Source: Paludibacter sp. (GTDB lineage: Bacteria > Bacteroidota > Bacteroidia > Bacteroidales > Paludibacteraceae). Taken from it: a stretch of DNA of 62,024 nt. This document shows positions 17,028 through 26,900 of the stretch, piece by piece. The stretch's first letter is position 1. Every line of letters begins with the position of its first letter. The translations under genes and the position numbers were made by a program. The stretch is from positions 1 through 62,024 of the forward strand of contig JAAFGX010000015.1 of the NCBI GenBank assembly GCA_010365115.1, read 5' to 3'. The notes beneath the pieces were generated by a model. That model was not told the DNA's origin. It saw only the letters and a program-made list of their open reading frames with translations, and searched no databases.

Positions 17028-19643
17028 ATGAAGTTAAAACAATTTGGATTAATAATTGCATTAATATTATCAACTATTTATGCTTTTTCAGGAACACCTG
17101 TTGCAAGCATAGTATTTTCGAGTCCGGTTGTATCCACTAATCTGACCCATTATACCACAACTTCTACAACAAGCGAATCGTATACTATTCAAACAACAAA
17201 AAACGGAGTTGCTTGTCGTCAAATATCGTTGTCGAAATATGGCTATTTCAATGTAAATGATATAGCAATCCCATCGACTCAAAACAATTTAATTTTCAAT
17301 ATTACTTTTTTTGATGAAGGAAGTAATAAAATTAATTTGCAGTACAATGCCAACGATGGAAATAGATATAAAGCACTTTCACTGCCACAATCAGGCTCAA
17401 ATGCATGGGTAACTGCAAAAGTGACTATTACAAATGCTGCACTTAACAATCTGCAAAACAATACTTCCGATTTCAGAATTTCAGGAATTGGTGGCGATGT
17501 TTTTATTAAAGAAATTACTATTGAAATAGGAACATTAAATCCAGAAGGAGAGCCAATTCCAGTTGCTGCGGCAAGTACTTACTCCGAGTTTACAGGTAAA
17601 TCGGTAGCCGGCTATCAGGCATGGTTTGTGGCTGGCACTCCAACTTCGGGTTGGACTCATTGGAATTATAAAACGAATGGAGCGCCGGGAAAAGGTACTA
17701 TGAGTTTCGAAGTTTGTCCCGATATTTCAGAATATCCCGATGATGTACTGAAACCAACTAATTTTGCACCCATGGGGAATGGCAATCCATTAAAATTATT
17801 TTCATCATCTTCTCAATCGGTAATTGACGTTCATTTTAAATGGATGAAGGATTATGGTATAGATGGAGCGGCTGTTCAGCGGTTTATTGGCAATATTGGA
17901 AGTGCAATTATTAACTCGCCCAGTTCAACAATATCAAAGATAAAACAAGCTGCCCAGACAAACGAACGGATTTTTTATATCTGCTATGATACTTCGTCCT
18001 CGGGTATGGATGCAACCTGGGACGAGGTAATAAAAATGGACTGGGTGTATAATGTGGAGCAAAACAACAACCTGACTACATCGCCCGCCTATGCCAAAGT
18101 GGGAAATAAACCGGTTGTTCAACTTTGGGGTTTGGGATTTAAAGGCGGTAAAAATCCGGGAACTGCTGCTGAGACCATTGCATTGATTGAGTTTTTTAAA
18201 GCACGTGGTTGTTATGTAATTGGCGGTACGCCCCGTGGCTGGCGAACCGGCACAAGCGACTCGAAAGGTGTTACTCAAAGTTCGACAGTGCCTGGTGATA
18301 ATGAAGATTTTTTACCCGTTTATCATGCCCTCAATATGATTTCGCCCTGGATGCCGGGACGAATCAAAAACAATACTGATGCGGATAATTTATTAGCAAG
18401 CACCATGACGCCAGATAAAACCTATTGCGATGGACGTAACATTCAATATATGCCGGTAAACTTTCCCGGTTTTGCATGGTCGCAATGGAAGGATGGTGAT
18501 GTAAATTGGGCGCCACGCAATGCCGGTGAGTTCATGTGGCGACAAGCCACCAATATTAAAAAACTCGGTGTGCAGAACATGTATTTTGCCATGTTCGACG
18601 AATATGATGAAGGCACAGCCATAATGAAAAATGCAACGGACTGGAGCATGATTCCTACCGACCAGTATTTTCTGACATCGAGTGCCGATGGTCTTTGGCT
18701 CTCGTCCGATTTTCAGTTGCGTGTAGCTGGAGCGGCAGTGGAGATGTTGAAAGGAAATCGGGCTGTAACTACCAATGTACCCGTAGCTCATTCCAACGGT
18801 CCGGTTTATTATCGCAATAGCTTTGAAAAACGCACCACAGCTTACAATTATGTAGATGATGTGGCCACAAAAAACGGCACATTTAATATTGATCCTTGTT
18901 TTTATCAGAATTCAGAGATTTTAAGGAACAATGTACTGAGTCCGGTTTGCGAAATACAAACAACAAATACCAAAAGCGGACTATATTCGGTAAAAACATC
19001 AGGAACAATCAGTTTAAATACTTCAGCAAAATATATTTACAAAATTGCCACTACAAAAATTGCCGTAAAACCAGACATGAAACTTTCGTTTTGGAAAAAA
19101 ACCGAAAACGATTTGGGACGCCATGTTACAGTAGATTTTATAACAAAAAGCTCGAAAAGACTCACAGATCTGGGATATGTGGATCAAAATGGAGCTTCGA
19201 TGCATCCTGCCACACCTCGTGGAACTGTTGGTGGAAATTGGGAACAATTTACGTGTAAATTTGGCAGTGGAACATTGCTGGGAGATACAATTGTCGGAAT
19301 TGAGATAGTTTATAATCAGACAGGGCCGGGTACTTTTACGGCATATTTCGATGATTTTCAGATTGATGAGCTCCCGGATGTTACCAGTGTTAGTTTTCCT
19401 GAAAGTGGAGAAGGCAAAATGATTGCCTTTCCAGGTATGTCAAACGGAAAATACAGGCTGACCATGCCCGAATCAGCAAATTATAGTCTTTATGTTTACA
19501 ATATGGAAGGAAAAATTATTTTGAATGAAAAATTCAACGGATCAGAAGCGGGTTTTGATATAAGTTCGTGTTCCAATGGAGTTTATATTCTGAAAATTGT
19601 AACTGCGGATAAAAAATACATGCAAAAATTAGTCAAGCTGTAA
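17028..19643 (+). CDS. GH99-like (GH71/99 superfamily) hydrolase with T9SS domain
   Basis: An 871-residue protein with a signal peptide at residues 1-22. An N-terminal beta-sandwich (about 25-180) precedes the catalytic barrel (about 185-570), opened by GKSVAGYQAWFVAGTPTSGWTHW, the hallmark of GH71/99-like proteins. FDEYDEGTAI near residues 523-531 has the E-x-x-E spacing (Glu525, Glu528) of the GH99 catalytic pair. A jelly-roll CBM-like domain follows (about 600-785, SFEKRTTAYNYVDDV onward), then a T9SS sorting domain (last ~75 residues, YSLYVYNMEGKIILNEKF, ending KYMQKLVKL). GH99 enzymes are endo-alpha-1,2-mannosidases or mannanases, so alpha-mannan cleavage at the cell surface is the leading hypothesis. 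It is the fifth gene of the operon, 10 bp after a sulfatase. Confidence 0.8.
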   Translation: MKLKQFGLIIALILSTIYAFSGTPVASIVFSSPVVSTNLTHYTTTSTTSESYTIQTTKNGVACRQISLSKYGYFNVNDIAIPSTQNNLIFNITFFDEGSNKINLQYNANDGNRYKALSLPQSGSNAWVTAKVTITNAALNNLQNNTSDFRISGIGGDVFIKEITIEIGTLNPEGEPIPVAAASTYSEFTGKSVAGYQAWFVAGTPTSGWTHWNYKTNGAPGKGTMSFEVCPDISEYPDDVLKPTNFAPMGNGNPLKLFSSSSQSVIDVHFKWMKDYGIDGAAVQRFIGNIGSAIINSPSSTISKIKQAAQTNERIFYICYDTSSSGMDATWDEVIKMDWVYNVEQNNNLTTSPAYAKVGNKPVVQLWGLGFKGGKNPGTAAETIALIEFFKARGCYVIGGTPRGWRTGTSDSKGVTQSSTVPGDNEDFLPVYHALNMISPWMPGRIKNNTDADNLLASTMTPDKTYCDGRNIQYMPVNFPGFAWSQWKDGDVNWAPRNAGEFMWRQATNIKKLGVQNMYFAMFDEYDEGTAIMKNATDWSMIPTDQYFLTSSADGLWLSSDFQLRVAGAAVEMLKGNRAVTTNVPVAHSNGPVYYRNSFEKRTTAYNYVDDVATKNGTFNIDPCFYQNSEILRNNVLSPVCEIQTTNTKSGLYSVKTSGTISLNTSAKYIYKIATTKIAVKPDMKLSFWKKTENDLGRHVTVDFITKSSKRLTDLGYVDQNGASMHPATPRGTVGGNWEQFTCKFGSGTLLGDTIVGIEIVYNQTGPGTFTAYFDDFQIDELPDVTSVSFPESGEGKMIAFPGMSNGKYRLTMPESANYSLYVYNMEGKIILNEKFNGSEAGFDISSCSNGVYILKIVTADKKYMQKLVKL

Positions 19644-19678
19644 AAAAAATACATCAAAATGAAAAACTGAATTTACAA

Positions 19679-21238
19679 ATGAAAAAATCAAACATAATTC
19701 TCACTTCAGTCACACTTGTATCGTCGGCTTTACCGTTTGCCGTTTCAGCGAAGGAAAAACCAAGCCAACGCCCGAATATACTTTTCATCATGGCCGACGA
19801 CCACGACTCGAAAGCTATCAGCGCTTACGGAAGTGGCCTAAACCAAACGCCGAATATTGATCGGATTGCCCAGGAAGGGATGCTATTCCGGAATTGTTTT
19901 GTAACAAACTCCATCAGTGGACCCAGTCGTGCAGCCATTATGACAGGTAAATTCAGTCATAAAAACGGATTTTATGATAATCGGGGCGAAACCGAATTTG
20001 ATGGAACGCAACAAACATTCCCAAAATTACTTCAAGCAACTGACTATCAAACGGCTATTATTGGAAAATGGCATTTGGGAAGCAAACCTACCGGCTTCGA
20101 TTATTATAGTATTCATGTAGGGCAAGGAACTTATTATAGTCCTGAATTTATTGAGCCTCAAGGTAAAAAAACATACACAGGAGCTTACGCAACGGATATT
20201 ACCTTAGAAAATTCAATAAAATGGTTGGAACAAACAGACAAAACTAAACCTTTTTGTTTGATGATGCAATTTAAAGCGCCACACCGAAACTGGATGCCTG
20301 CTATTGAAAAAATGAGTATGTATGAAGAGCATACTTTTCCTGTTCCGGCCAATTTTTTTGATGATTATGAGGGTCGACGCGCTGCAAAGGAGCAGAAAAT
20401 GAGCATCGAAAAAAGCATGAATCTGGGTGGAGATTTGAAACTGTTCGGTTATAAAAATACCGAAATGGGCGAAACACTCGAAAATGAGTTAAACCGAATG
20501 ACACCAGCCCAAAGAGCCGTTTTCGATAAAGTATATTTACCCATAAAAGATCGTTTTGAATCGGCAAAACTCACAGGAAAAGAGTTAACACTGTGGAAAT
20601 ACCAACGTTATATGCGCGATTATATGAAGTGTATTTCGTCGGTGGATGATAATGTGGGGAAAATGATTGATTATTTGAAAGCAAATGGACTTTGGGAAAA
20701 TACAATCGTGGTGTATACTTCCGATCAGGGCTTTTACCTTGGCGAGCACGGCTGGTTCGATAAACGCTTTATGTACGAAGAATCGTTCCACACTCCGCTG
20801 ATTATATCCTATCCGAAAATGATAAAGAAAGGAACAGAATCAAAAGCATTGGTTCAAAATATAGATTTCTCGGCCACTTTACTAGATTTAGTTGGATCAA
20901 AAGTGCCTACAGATGTGCAGGGCGAATCATTAAAACCGATATTAAATGAAACTAAGAATAAAGTGAGAGATGCTCTTTATTATCATTATTATGAATTCCC
21001 ACTTCCACATGCTGTGAAACGCCATTATGGGATACGCACCGACCGTTATAAATTGATTCATTTTTACGATGACATTGACGAATGGGAATTGTACGACTTG
21101 AAAAACGACCCTACTGAAATGACAAATCAAATCAACAATCCACAGTTTGTAAAGATTAAGCAAAACTTAATGGCGGGATTACAAAAGCTTCAAATAAAAT
21201 ACGACGATACAGAGCCAACGAAAAGTTATATTAAATAG
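19679..21238 (+). CDS. N-acetylglucosamine-6-sulfatase-like S1 sulfatase, serine type
   Basis: A 519-residue sulfatase with a signal peptide at residues 1-24. NILFIMADDHDSKAISAYGS supplies the first metal ligands. SISGPSRAAIMTGKFSHKNGF contains the maturation motif with Ser80. AIIGKWHLGSKPTGFDYY, MMQFKAPHRNWMP and VVYTSDQGFYLGEHGWFDKRFMYEES are the blocks shared with SulfAtlas group S1_11, whose characterised members remove 6-O-sulfate from N-acetylglucosamine. The final operon gene, 35 bp after the GH99-like gene, it is followed by 350 bp without a gene. Confidence 0.88.
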   Translation: MKKSNIILTSVTLVSSALPFAVSAKEKPSQRPNILFIMADDHDSKAISAYGSGLNQTPNIDRIAQEGMLFRNCFVTNSISGPSRAAIMTGKFSHKNGFYDNRGETEFDGTQQTFPKLLQATDYQTAIIGKWHLGSKPTGFDYYSIHVGQGTYYSPEFIEPQGKKTYTGAYATDITLENSIKWLEQTDKTKPFCLMMQFKAPHRNWMPAIEKMSMYEEHTFPVPANFFDDYEGRRAAKEQKMSIEKSMNLGGDLKLFGYKNTEMGETLENELNRMTPAQRAVFDKVYLPIKDRFESAKLTGKELTLWKYQRYMRDYMKCISSVDDNVGKMIDYLKANGLWENTIVVYTSDQGFYLGEHGWFDKRFMYEESFHTPLIISYPKMIKKGTESKALVQNIDFSATLLDLVGSKVPTDVQGESLKPILNETKNKVRDALYYHYYEFPLPHAVKRHYGIRTDRYKLIHFYDDIDEWELYDLKNDPTEMTNQINNPQFVKIKQNLMAGLQKLQIKYDDTEPTKSYIK

Positions 21239-21503
21239 CAAAGGGTCAATTATATTACTGTTGAGCGTAGGTTATTTTTATAGTTAGGCCGAACGTCTTC
21301 ATTCAGTCGTAGATAGAAGCAAGGCTCTTGACATGCATATTTAACTAGAAATGGAAAGCAGGAACTTTACTTTTAGCACTGACGAAGCGGGATGCTTCGA
21401 CATATATTGGGTGGCACAAATTTTATACAAGGAATAGTGATAATTAATTCCAAATTAATCACTTTTTGCAAAAAAAAATCATTTATTTATAATTTAAGGC
21501 ATA
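21239..21503. other. Intergenic stretch between sulfatase operon and GH92
   Basis: No gene is seen. The only structure is a CGAAGC/GCTTCG hairpin with a 5-base loop at 21383-21399, without a T-run. It may be a small REP-like palindrome or part of the end of the sulfatase transcript. The AT-rich part from about 21440 leads into the GH92 promoter. Confidence 0.4.
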
Positions 21504-21551
21504 TATTAATTATTAATTAATTCATTTTTAATTGGTGCAACTCTATCTTTG
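21504..21551 (+). promoter_or_regulatory. Triple 11-bp heptamer operator and promoter of GH92
   Basis: Heptamers TATTAAT (21504-21510), AATTAAT (21515-21521) and TTTTAAT (21526-21532) keep an exact 11-bp period. TATCTTTG (21544-21551) follows after 11 bp, one base more than in the other four arrays. The GH92 start codon is 42 bp downstream. The spacing difference may weaken or modulate activation. Confidence 0.72.
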
Positions 21552-21592
21552 ACCTCGTTATCAAAGAAAATTCATCAAGACAAAAAAAATTA

Positions 21593-23824
21593 ATGAAAAG
21601 TTTATCGACAATTCTATTCGCCTTAAGTAGTCTGTTTTTTACATTTCAACTTACAGCGGCAAAAAAAGATTTTACGAAATACGTAGATCCAAAAATCGGG
21701 AATGTATCCCAGTTACTTGTACCAACCTTCCCTACTTTCAGTTTACCCAATCAAATGATCCGGATGATCCCGATCAAGCCTGATTATATTGCCGATCAGG
21801 TTACCTCCTGGCCCATGCAGGTTGAAGCACATCGCGAAAAAGGGTTGATGCAAATGAAAGTTTCGCTTGGCCATGTCAACAATGAGACTTGGAATAAAAA
21901 AATGACTATCGATCACGACCTGGAAGTGGTTCGTCCGTGGCATTACTCTACCTATTTAGTGAAAGATGACATTACGGTAAGTTTCACACCATCAAAAAAG
22001 AGTGCTATATACAAAGTAGATTTTCCGGCATCGGCCAATAAAAATATATTGATTTCGGGAAGTGGCAAAATGCTCGTAAGCACAGCAGGTAACAATGCAT
22101 TTACCTTACATGAAACTATTTCGTATAGAGTGAGGGGAATTAACCCTACAATGCGTAACATGTCGGTTTATTGTTATGCAGAGCTTACCGAGGCAAATGG
22201 GAAAGCCTTAAAGAACATTCAGATAATACCCCAAAATAATAAATTAATCATTACTTCAACTTCAGCACAAAAAGAAACGATACAGCTGAAATACGCTATT
22301 TCATACATTAGTTTCGACCAGGCAAAAAAGAACTTGGCCATGGAAGTTGCCAATCAGAATTTTGAGCAAACCTGTGCCAAAGGAAAGCTTGCCTGGGATA
22401 AAGTAATTAATCAGATTGAAGTAACAGGAGGAACGGAAGCTCAGAAACGTTCGTTTTACACTGCACTTTACCGCACCTACGAACGAATGATTGATGTGAA
22501 TGAATATGGACAGTTTTATAGTGGATACGATGGAAAAGTACATACAAGCGATCGTCCGTTTTTTGTTGACGACTGGATATGGGATACGTATCTGGCAAAG
22601 CACCCCTTAAATTCCATTTTAAATCCGGCCATGCAAAGCGATCAACTGAACTCGTATGTGCAAATGTACGAACATAGCGGTTGGATGCCCACTTTTCCTC
22701 AGGTACATGGTAATCACTTGTGTATGAATGCGTATCATTCGGCAGCCTTGTTTATTGATGCTTACCGCAAAGGTATAAATGGATACGATTTGGATAAAGC
22801 GTATGAGGGTGTAAAGAAAAACCTCACTGAGGCTACTTTTTTACCTTGGCGTCAAGGACACAGAAAAGTGGAATTGGATGATTTTTATTATACCAATGGA
22901 TTTTATCCTGCGCTTCATCCGGGAGAAATAGAAACCGAGCCTTTGGTGGACAGCTTTGAAAAGCGACAATCCGTAGCAACTTCACTCGGAATAAGTTATG
23001 ATGCCTGGGCGTTGGCTCAAATGGCAAAAGAGATGAACAAAATGGATGATTATAAAAAATTCATGGAAGTTTCAGATAATTATAAAAAGCTTTGGCATCC
23101 CGACATGCGACTTTTCATGCCGAAGGACGATAAAGGAGAATGGATAATGATTAATCCAAAGTTGGATGGTGGAAAAGGATTTCGTGATTATTACGATGAA
23201 AATAACGGATGGACGTATGCCTGGTGGATACAGCACGATATTGATGGTTTAATTGGCTTATTGGGAGGAAAACAAAAAGCAGAAGAGCGTCTTGACCAGC
23301 TATTCAGGGAACCTTTAGGAGTCCCGAAACAAGAATACTTAGCAAACGCACCCGATGCAACCGGACAAGTAGGCCAATTTGTTATGGGTAACGAGCCTTC
23401 ACTCCATATTCCTTATTTATACAATTATTTTGGAGCACCCTGGAAAACCCAAAAACGCATTCGTTTTTTGTTGGATGTTTGGTTTAAAGATAATATATTT
23501 GGCATTCCCGGCGATGAAGATGGTGGAGGACTTTCGGCTTTTGTAGTGTTTTCATCCTTAGGATTTTATCCTGTTACTCCCGGACTACCTGTTTATACCA
23601 TCGGAAGCCCGCTGTTTGAAAAGTCAACAATAAAATTACCTGACAATAAGGCATTTACAGTAATTGCAAAAGGTTCAAGCGCTGCAAATAAATACATTCA
23701 GAAGGCTTATTTGAATGGCAAAGAAATAAATACTCCATTCTTCACACATAAAGAACTTATGGATGGAGGAACACTGGAACTGATAATGGGAAGTAAACCA
23801 AATAAGCAGTGGGGAGTGAGTTGA
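21593..23824 (+). CDS. Divergent GH92 family glycoside hydrolase
   Basis: A 743-residue secreted protein (signal peptide about 1-22) with GH92 architecture: an N-terminal beta-sandwich and a C-terminal alpha/alpha barrel. GH92 enzymes are calcium-dependent inverting exo-alpha-mannosidases. VGQFVMGNEPSLHIPYLYNYFG contains the general acid Glu (Glu601), and GIPGDEDGGGLSAFVVFSSLGFYPV the conserved acidic D-E-D block. FFVDDWIWDTY and HSGWMPTFPQVHGNH are the other family blocks. The N-terminus departs from the norm: where canonical members have VDPFIGTGGHGH...PFG, this one reads VDPKIGNVSQLLVPTFPTFSLP, and several substrate-pocket loops differ. A substituted (for example sulfated) or alternative sugar is therefore possible. 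It has its own heptamer-array promoter and may be co-transcribed with the SusCD genes 161 bp downstream. Confidence 0.88.
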   Translation: MKSLSTILFALSSLFFTFQLTAAKKDFTKYVDPKIGNVSQLLVPTFPTFSLPNQMIRMIPIKPDYIADQVTSWPMQVEAHREKGLMQMKVSLGHVNNETWNKKMTIDHDLEVVRPWHYSTYLVKDDITVSFTPSKKSAIYKVDFPASANKNILISGSGKMLVSTAGNNAFTLHETISYRVRGINPTMRNMSVYCYAELTEANGKALKNIQIIPQNNKLIITSTSAQKETIQLKYAISYISFDQAKKNLAMEVANQNFEQTCAKGKLAWDKVINQIEVTGGTEAQKRSFYTALYRTYERMIDVNEYGQFYSGYDGKVHTSDRPFFVDDWIWDTYLAKHPLNSILNPAMQSDQLNSYVQMYEHSGWMPTFPQVHGNHLCMNAYHSAALFIDAYRKGINGYDLDKAYEGVKKNLTEATFLPWRQGHRKVELDDFYYTNGFYPALHPGEIETEPLVDSFEKRQSVATSLGISYDAWALAQMAKEMNKMDDYKKFMEVSDNYKKLWHPDMRLFMPKDDKGEWIMINPKLDGGKGFRDYYDENNGWTYAWWIQHDIDGLIGLLGGKQKAEERLDQLFREPLGVPKQEYLANAPDATGQVGQFVMGNEPSLHIPYLYNYFGAPWKTQKRIRFLLDVWFKDNIFGIPGDEDGGGLSAFVVFSSLGFYPVTPGLPVYTIGSPLFEKSTIKLPDNKAFTVIAKGSSAANKYIQKAYLNGKEINTPFFTHKELMDGGTLELIMGSKPNKQWGVS

Positions 23825-23860
23825 TGATGTGATGATGTGATGATGTGATGATGTGATGAT
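23822..23860. repeat. 8-bp tandem repeat (TGATGATG x 4.9)
   Basis: TGATGATG is repeated perfectly four times plus seven bases, beginning with the TGA stop codon of GH92 at 23822-23824. Because the unit is 8 bp, every copy number keeps the first TGA in place, so repeat slippage should not alter the protein. It looks like a replication-slippage microsatellite in the GH92-susC spacer. Confidence 0.9.
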
Positions 23861-23985
23861 TCGAAGATGGTGTGCATCAATTATTTAAAATTAATTCATT
23901 GCCACGGAATTGACTTGATAGAAAATTATACGCGATTATTTTTTATTATTCGAAATTTGAAAATTATTAATTGAATTATATATTT

Positions 23986-26900
23986 ATGAAAAAAGAACTA
24001 TTTATGAAAAAGAGGTTTTATCTTCGGAGTATTTGTATTCTCATTTTATTGAGTTTACAATTCACTTTAGGAATCTCATCTTCCGGAATTCAAGCTCAAA
24101 ATGAGAATTCAAAGCTAAAAAGAATCACTGGAACCGTAAGAGACAATTCTGGAGAAGCCCTACCGGGCGCCAGTGTTATTGTCAAGGGCACCAGTGTTGG
24201 TACAACCACTGATGTAAGCGGACGCTTTAGTCTTGCAAATGTATCAGCCGAAAACACCATTGTTATTTCTTTTATTGGCATGGATGCGAAAGAAGTAAAA
24301 GTGGGGAATCAATCAGTGATCAATGCAAACTTATCAGATGGTTCTATTGGGCTTGATGAGGTAGTAGCTGTTGGTTATGGAGTACAAAAGAAGATTAATG
24401 TGGTAGGAGCCATTTCGTCCATCAAAGGAGAAACACTCCTTCAATCGGGTGGTGTTTCTACAATTGGTCAGGCGCTTCAAGGTAAGATACCAGGGCTTAC
24501 AACTATGTACACAAATGGTAAACCGGGTTCTACCGATATGAAAATTTTTATTCGTGCGCAAGGCTCATGGAACAACACGGGAACTGTGCTGGTTTTAATC
24601 GATGGTGTTGAGAGAGAGATGAACGACATTGACATGAACGAAGTAGAAAGTATTTCGGTACTTAAAGATGCTTCGGCAACTGCTGTTTATGGTGTAAAAG
24701 GTGCCAATGGTGTTATACTTATAACTACCAAAAGAGGTCAGACAGGGAAAGCTAAATTGTCGATTTCGGGAAATCTGATTGCAAAAACAATATCGAAAGT
24801 TCCTGAAAAATACGAATCGTACGAAGCCATGATGATTCGCAACGATGCTATTATGCGGGAATTGCCTTATTCCGAAGCTTCGTGGGCAGATTATATTCCG
24901 CTAGGAGTTGCCGATAAATTTCGCAATCAAACTACACAACTCGAACGGGAAATGTATCCGAACGTGGATTGGAAAGACTATATGTTTAAGGATGTAGCCA
25001 ACGACTCGCAACTCAACTTATCGATAAGTGGTGGTTCTGATTTAGCCAAATACTTTGCCAGCGTATCGTACAACGACGAAAGCGATATGACAAAAGATTT
25101 CGACACGGGAAAAGGTTACAATTCGAAGTTAAGTTACAAACGCTTGAATTACCGCAGCAATTTGGATTTCAACATAACGAAAACCACCAAACTTTCGGTG
25201 AATCTATCGGGCTCGTACAGCAAAAAAACAAACTCGCCAGCCGATGATATTCGTTTGTATTTAAGCTTATACAACATTGCACCCGACTTGTACTATCCAC
25301 GCTACAGCGATGGTTCGTATGGTTTTGCACCTGTTACCGACCAGGGATTATCAAACAGTTTGTACTATTATACAACAGCTGGTATGAATACTACCCACAG
25401 TTTTCGGTTGAATACTGACTTTGCATTGGAACAAAAATTAGATTTTATTACCAAAGGTCTTATATTTAATGGGCGATTTACAATGGATAATACCATGACA
25501 GGCTCACAAAACATAAAGGATGATGATAATATTATCCAAAAAAGATACTCCATCGACGGAGTTGAAGAATTTAAGTATCCAAACGCCGACAATTCTTATG
25601 CCTATGTAATTGAACCCTGGATATTAGAAAACTTTGATGTGGGTGGTAATAAAAACCGCCGCATGGAATATCAATTTACATTAAACTACAACCGGACATT
25701 TGGCGGCAAACACAATGTGGGTGGACTTTTACTTTTTAAACGACAAAAATATACTGAAGGAAGCAATTTCGCAACTCGTTACGAGGATATAGTTAGTCGT
25801 TTAACTTACAACTACAATACAACCTATTTTATCGAAGCCAATGGCGCTTACAACGGCTCCGAATTGTTTGGCCCTGGTTATCGTCGCGAACTGTTCCCAT
25901 CAATTGCATTGGGATGGATGATATCCAACGAAAAGTTTATGAAAGGTTTAACCTGGTTAGATAAACTCAAAATCAGAGCTTCGGCTGGTGAAGTAGGTGA
26001 CGATAATTTTATTTCGAATGAAGATAAAAAAAATGCATTACGTTGGTATTACGTATCGCAATGGACTTCGTCAACCACCACTGTTGATATGAATGCACCC
26101 GGAATATTCGCCTTAAGCAGTTCGAATGCAGGTGCAAAATCGCCTTACGGTTTGTACCTCGAAAGTGTAATTGCTAATAAGGATTTGCATTGGGAACGCT
26201 CGTTTAAAAAGGATATTGGTTTCGAATTTTCAGCTTTCAAAGGTGGTATTACCTTCGATTTCGATTATTTTGAAGACAATCGTAAAGATATTTTTATCAA
26301 AGGAGATGAACGAAGCATTCCAGATTGGTTTGGTTCAACAGCTGCTCCAGGAGCAAACCTTGGAGCTGTTAATACCAAAGGTTACGAAATTGTTATTGGG
26401 CTGAAACATAGCTTTACCAAAAACTTCAAAGTTTGGTCGGATATGAGTTATACCCATTCAAAAGACATAATTCTATCGAAAGATGATCCATACTTAAGAC
26501 CATCGTATTTAAAAAAAGAAGGGTATTCCATCGATCAAACCACTTCGTCAATACCGGGTAATATTATGCAAAATTGGGACGATGTATATATGTCGGTACC
26601 GCTTACAGGGGGCAATGACAAAAAACGGTTGGGATATTACGATGTGATGGATTTTAATGGCGATGGTAACTTTAACGGTTCATACGATAATGTGCCCTGG
26701 GGTTATCCTAACCGTCCGCAAAACACATGGAATGTAACACTAGGAAGCTCGTATAAAGGATTAAGTTTAGTAGCACAAATTTATGCACAAACAAACAGCA
26801 CACGTAGTTATTCGTTGGATAGCTTTTCGCAAAATGTAGGGAACCTATATTTCAAAGAAAATGGCGATTACTGGACGAAAGAAAATCCTGACGGTGAAAA

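Noticed and set aside
21383-21399. Small hairpin considered as tRNA or riboswitch part
   Set aside because: Only one 6-bp stem is present, with no cloverleaf or conserved riboswitch core around it.
23882-23899. AT-rich TTAAT-like words upstream of susC as an operator
   Set aside because: The words do not recur at 11-bp period and there is no TAnnTTTG near them.
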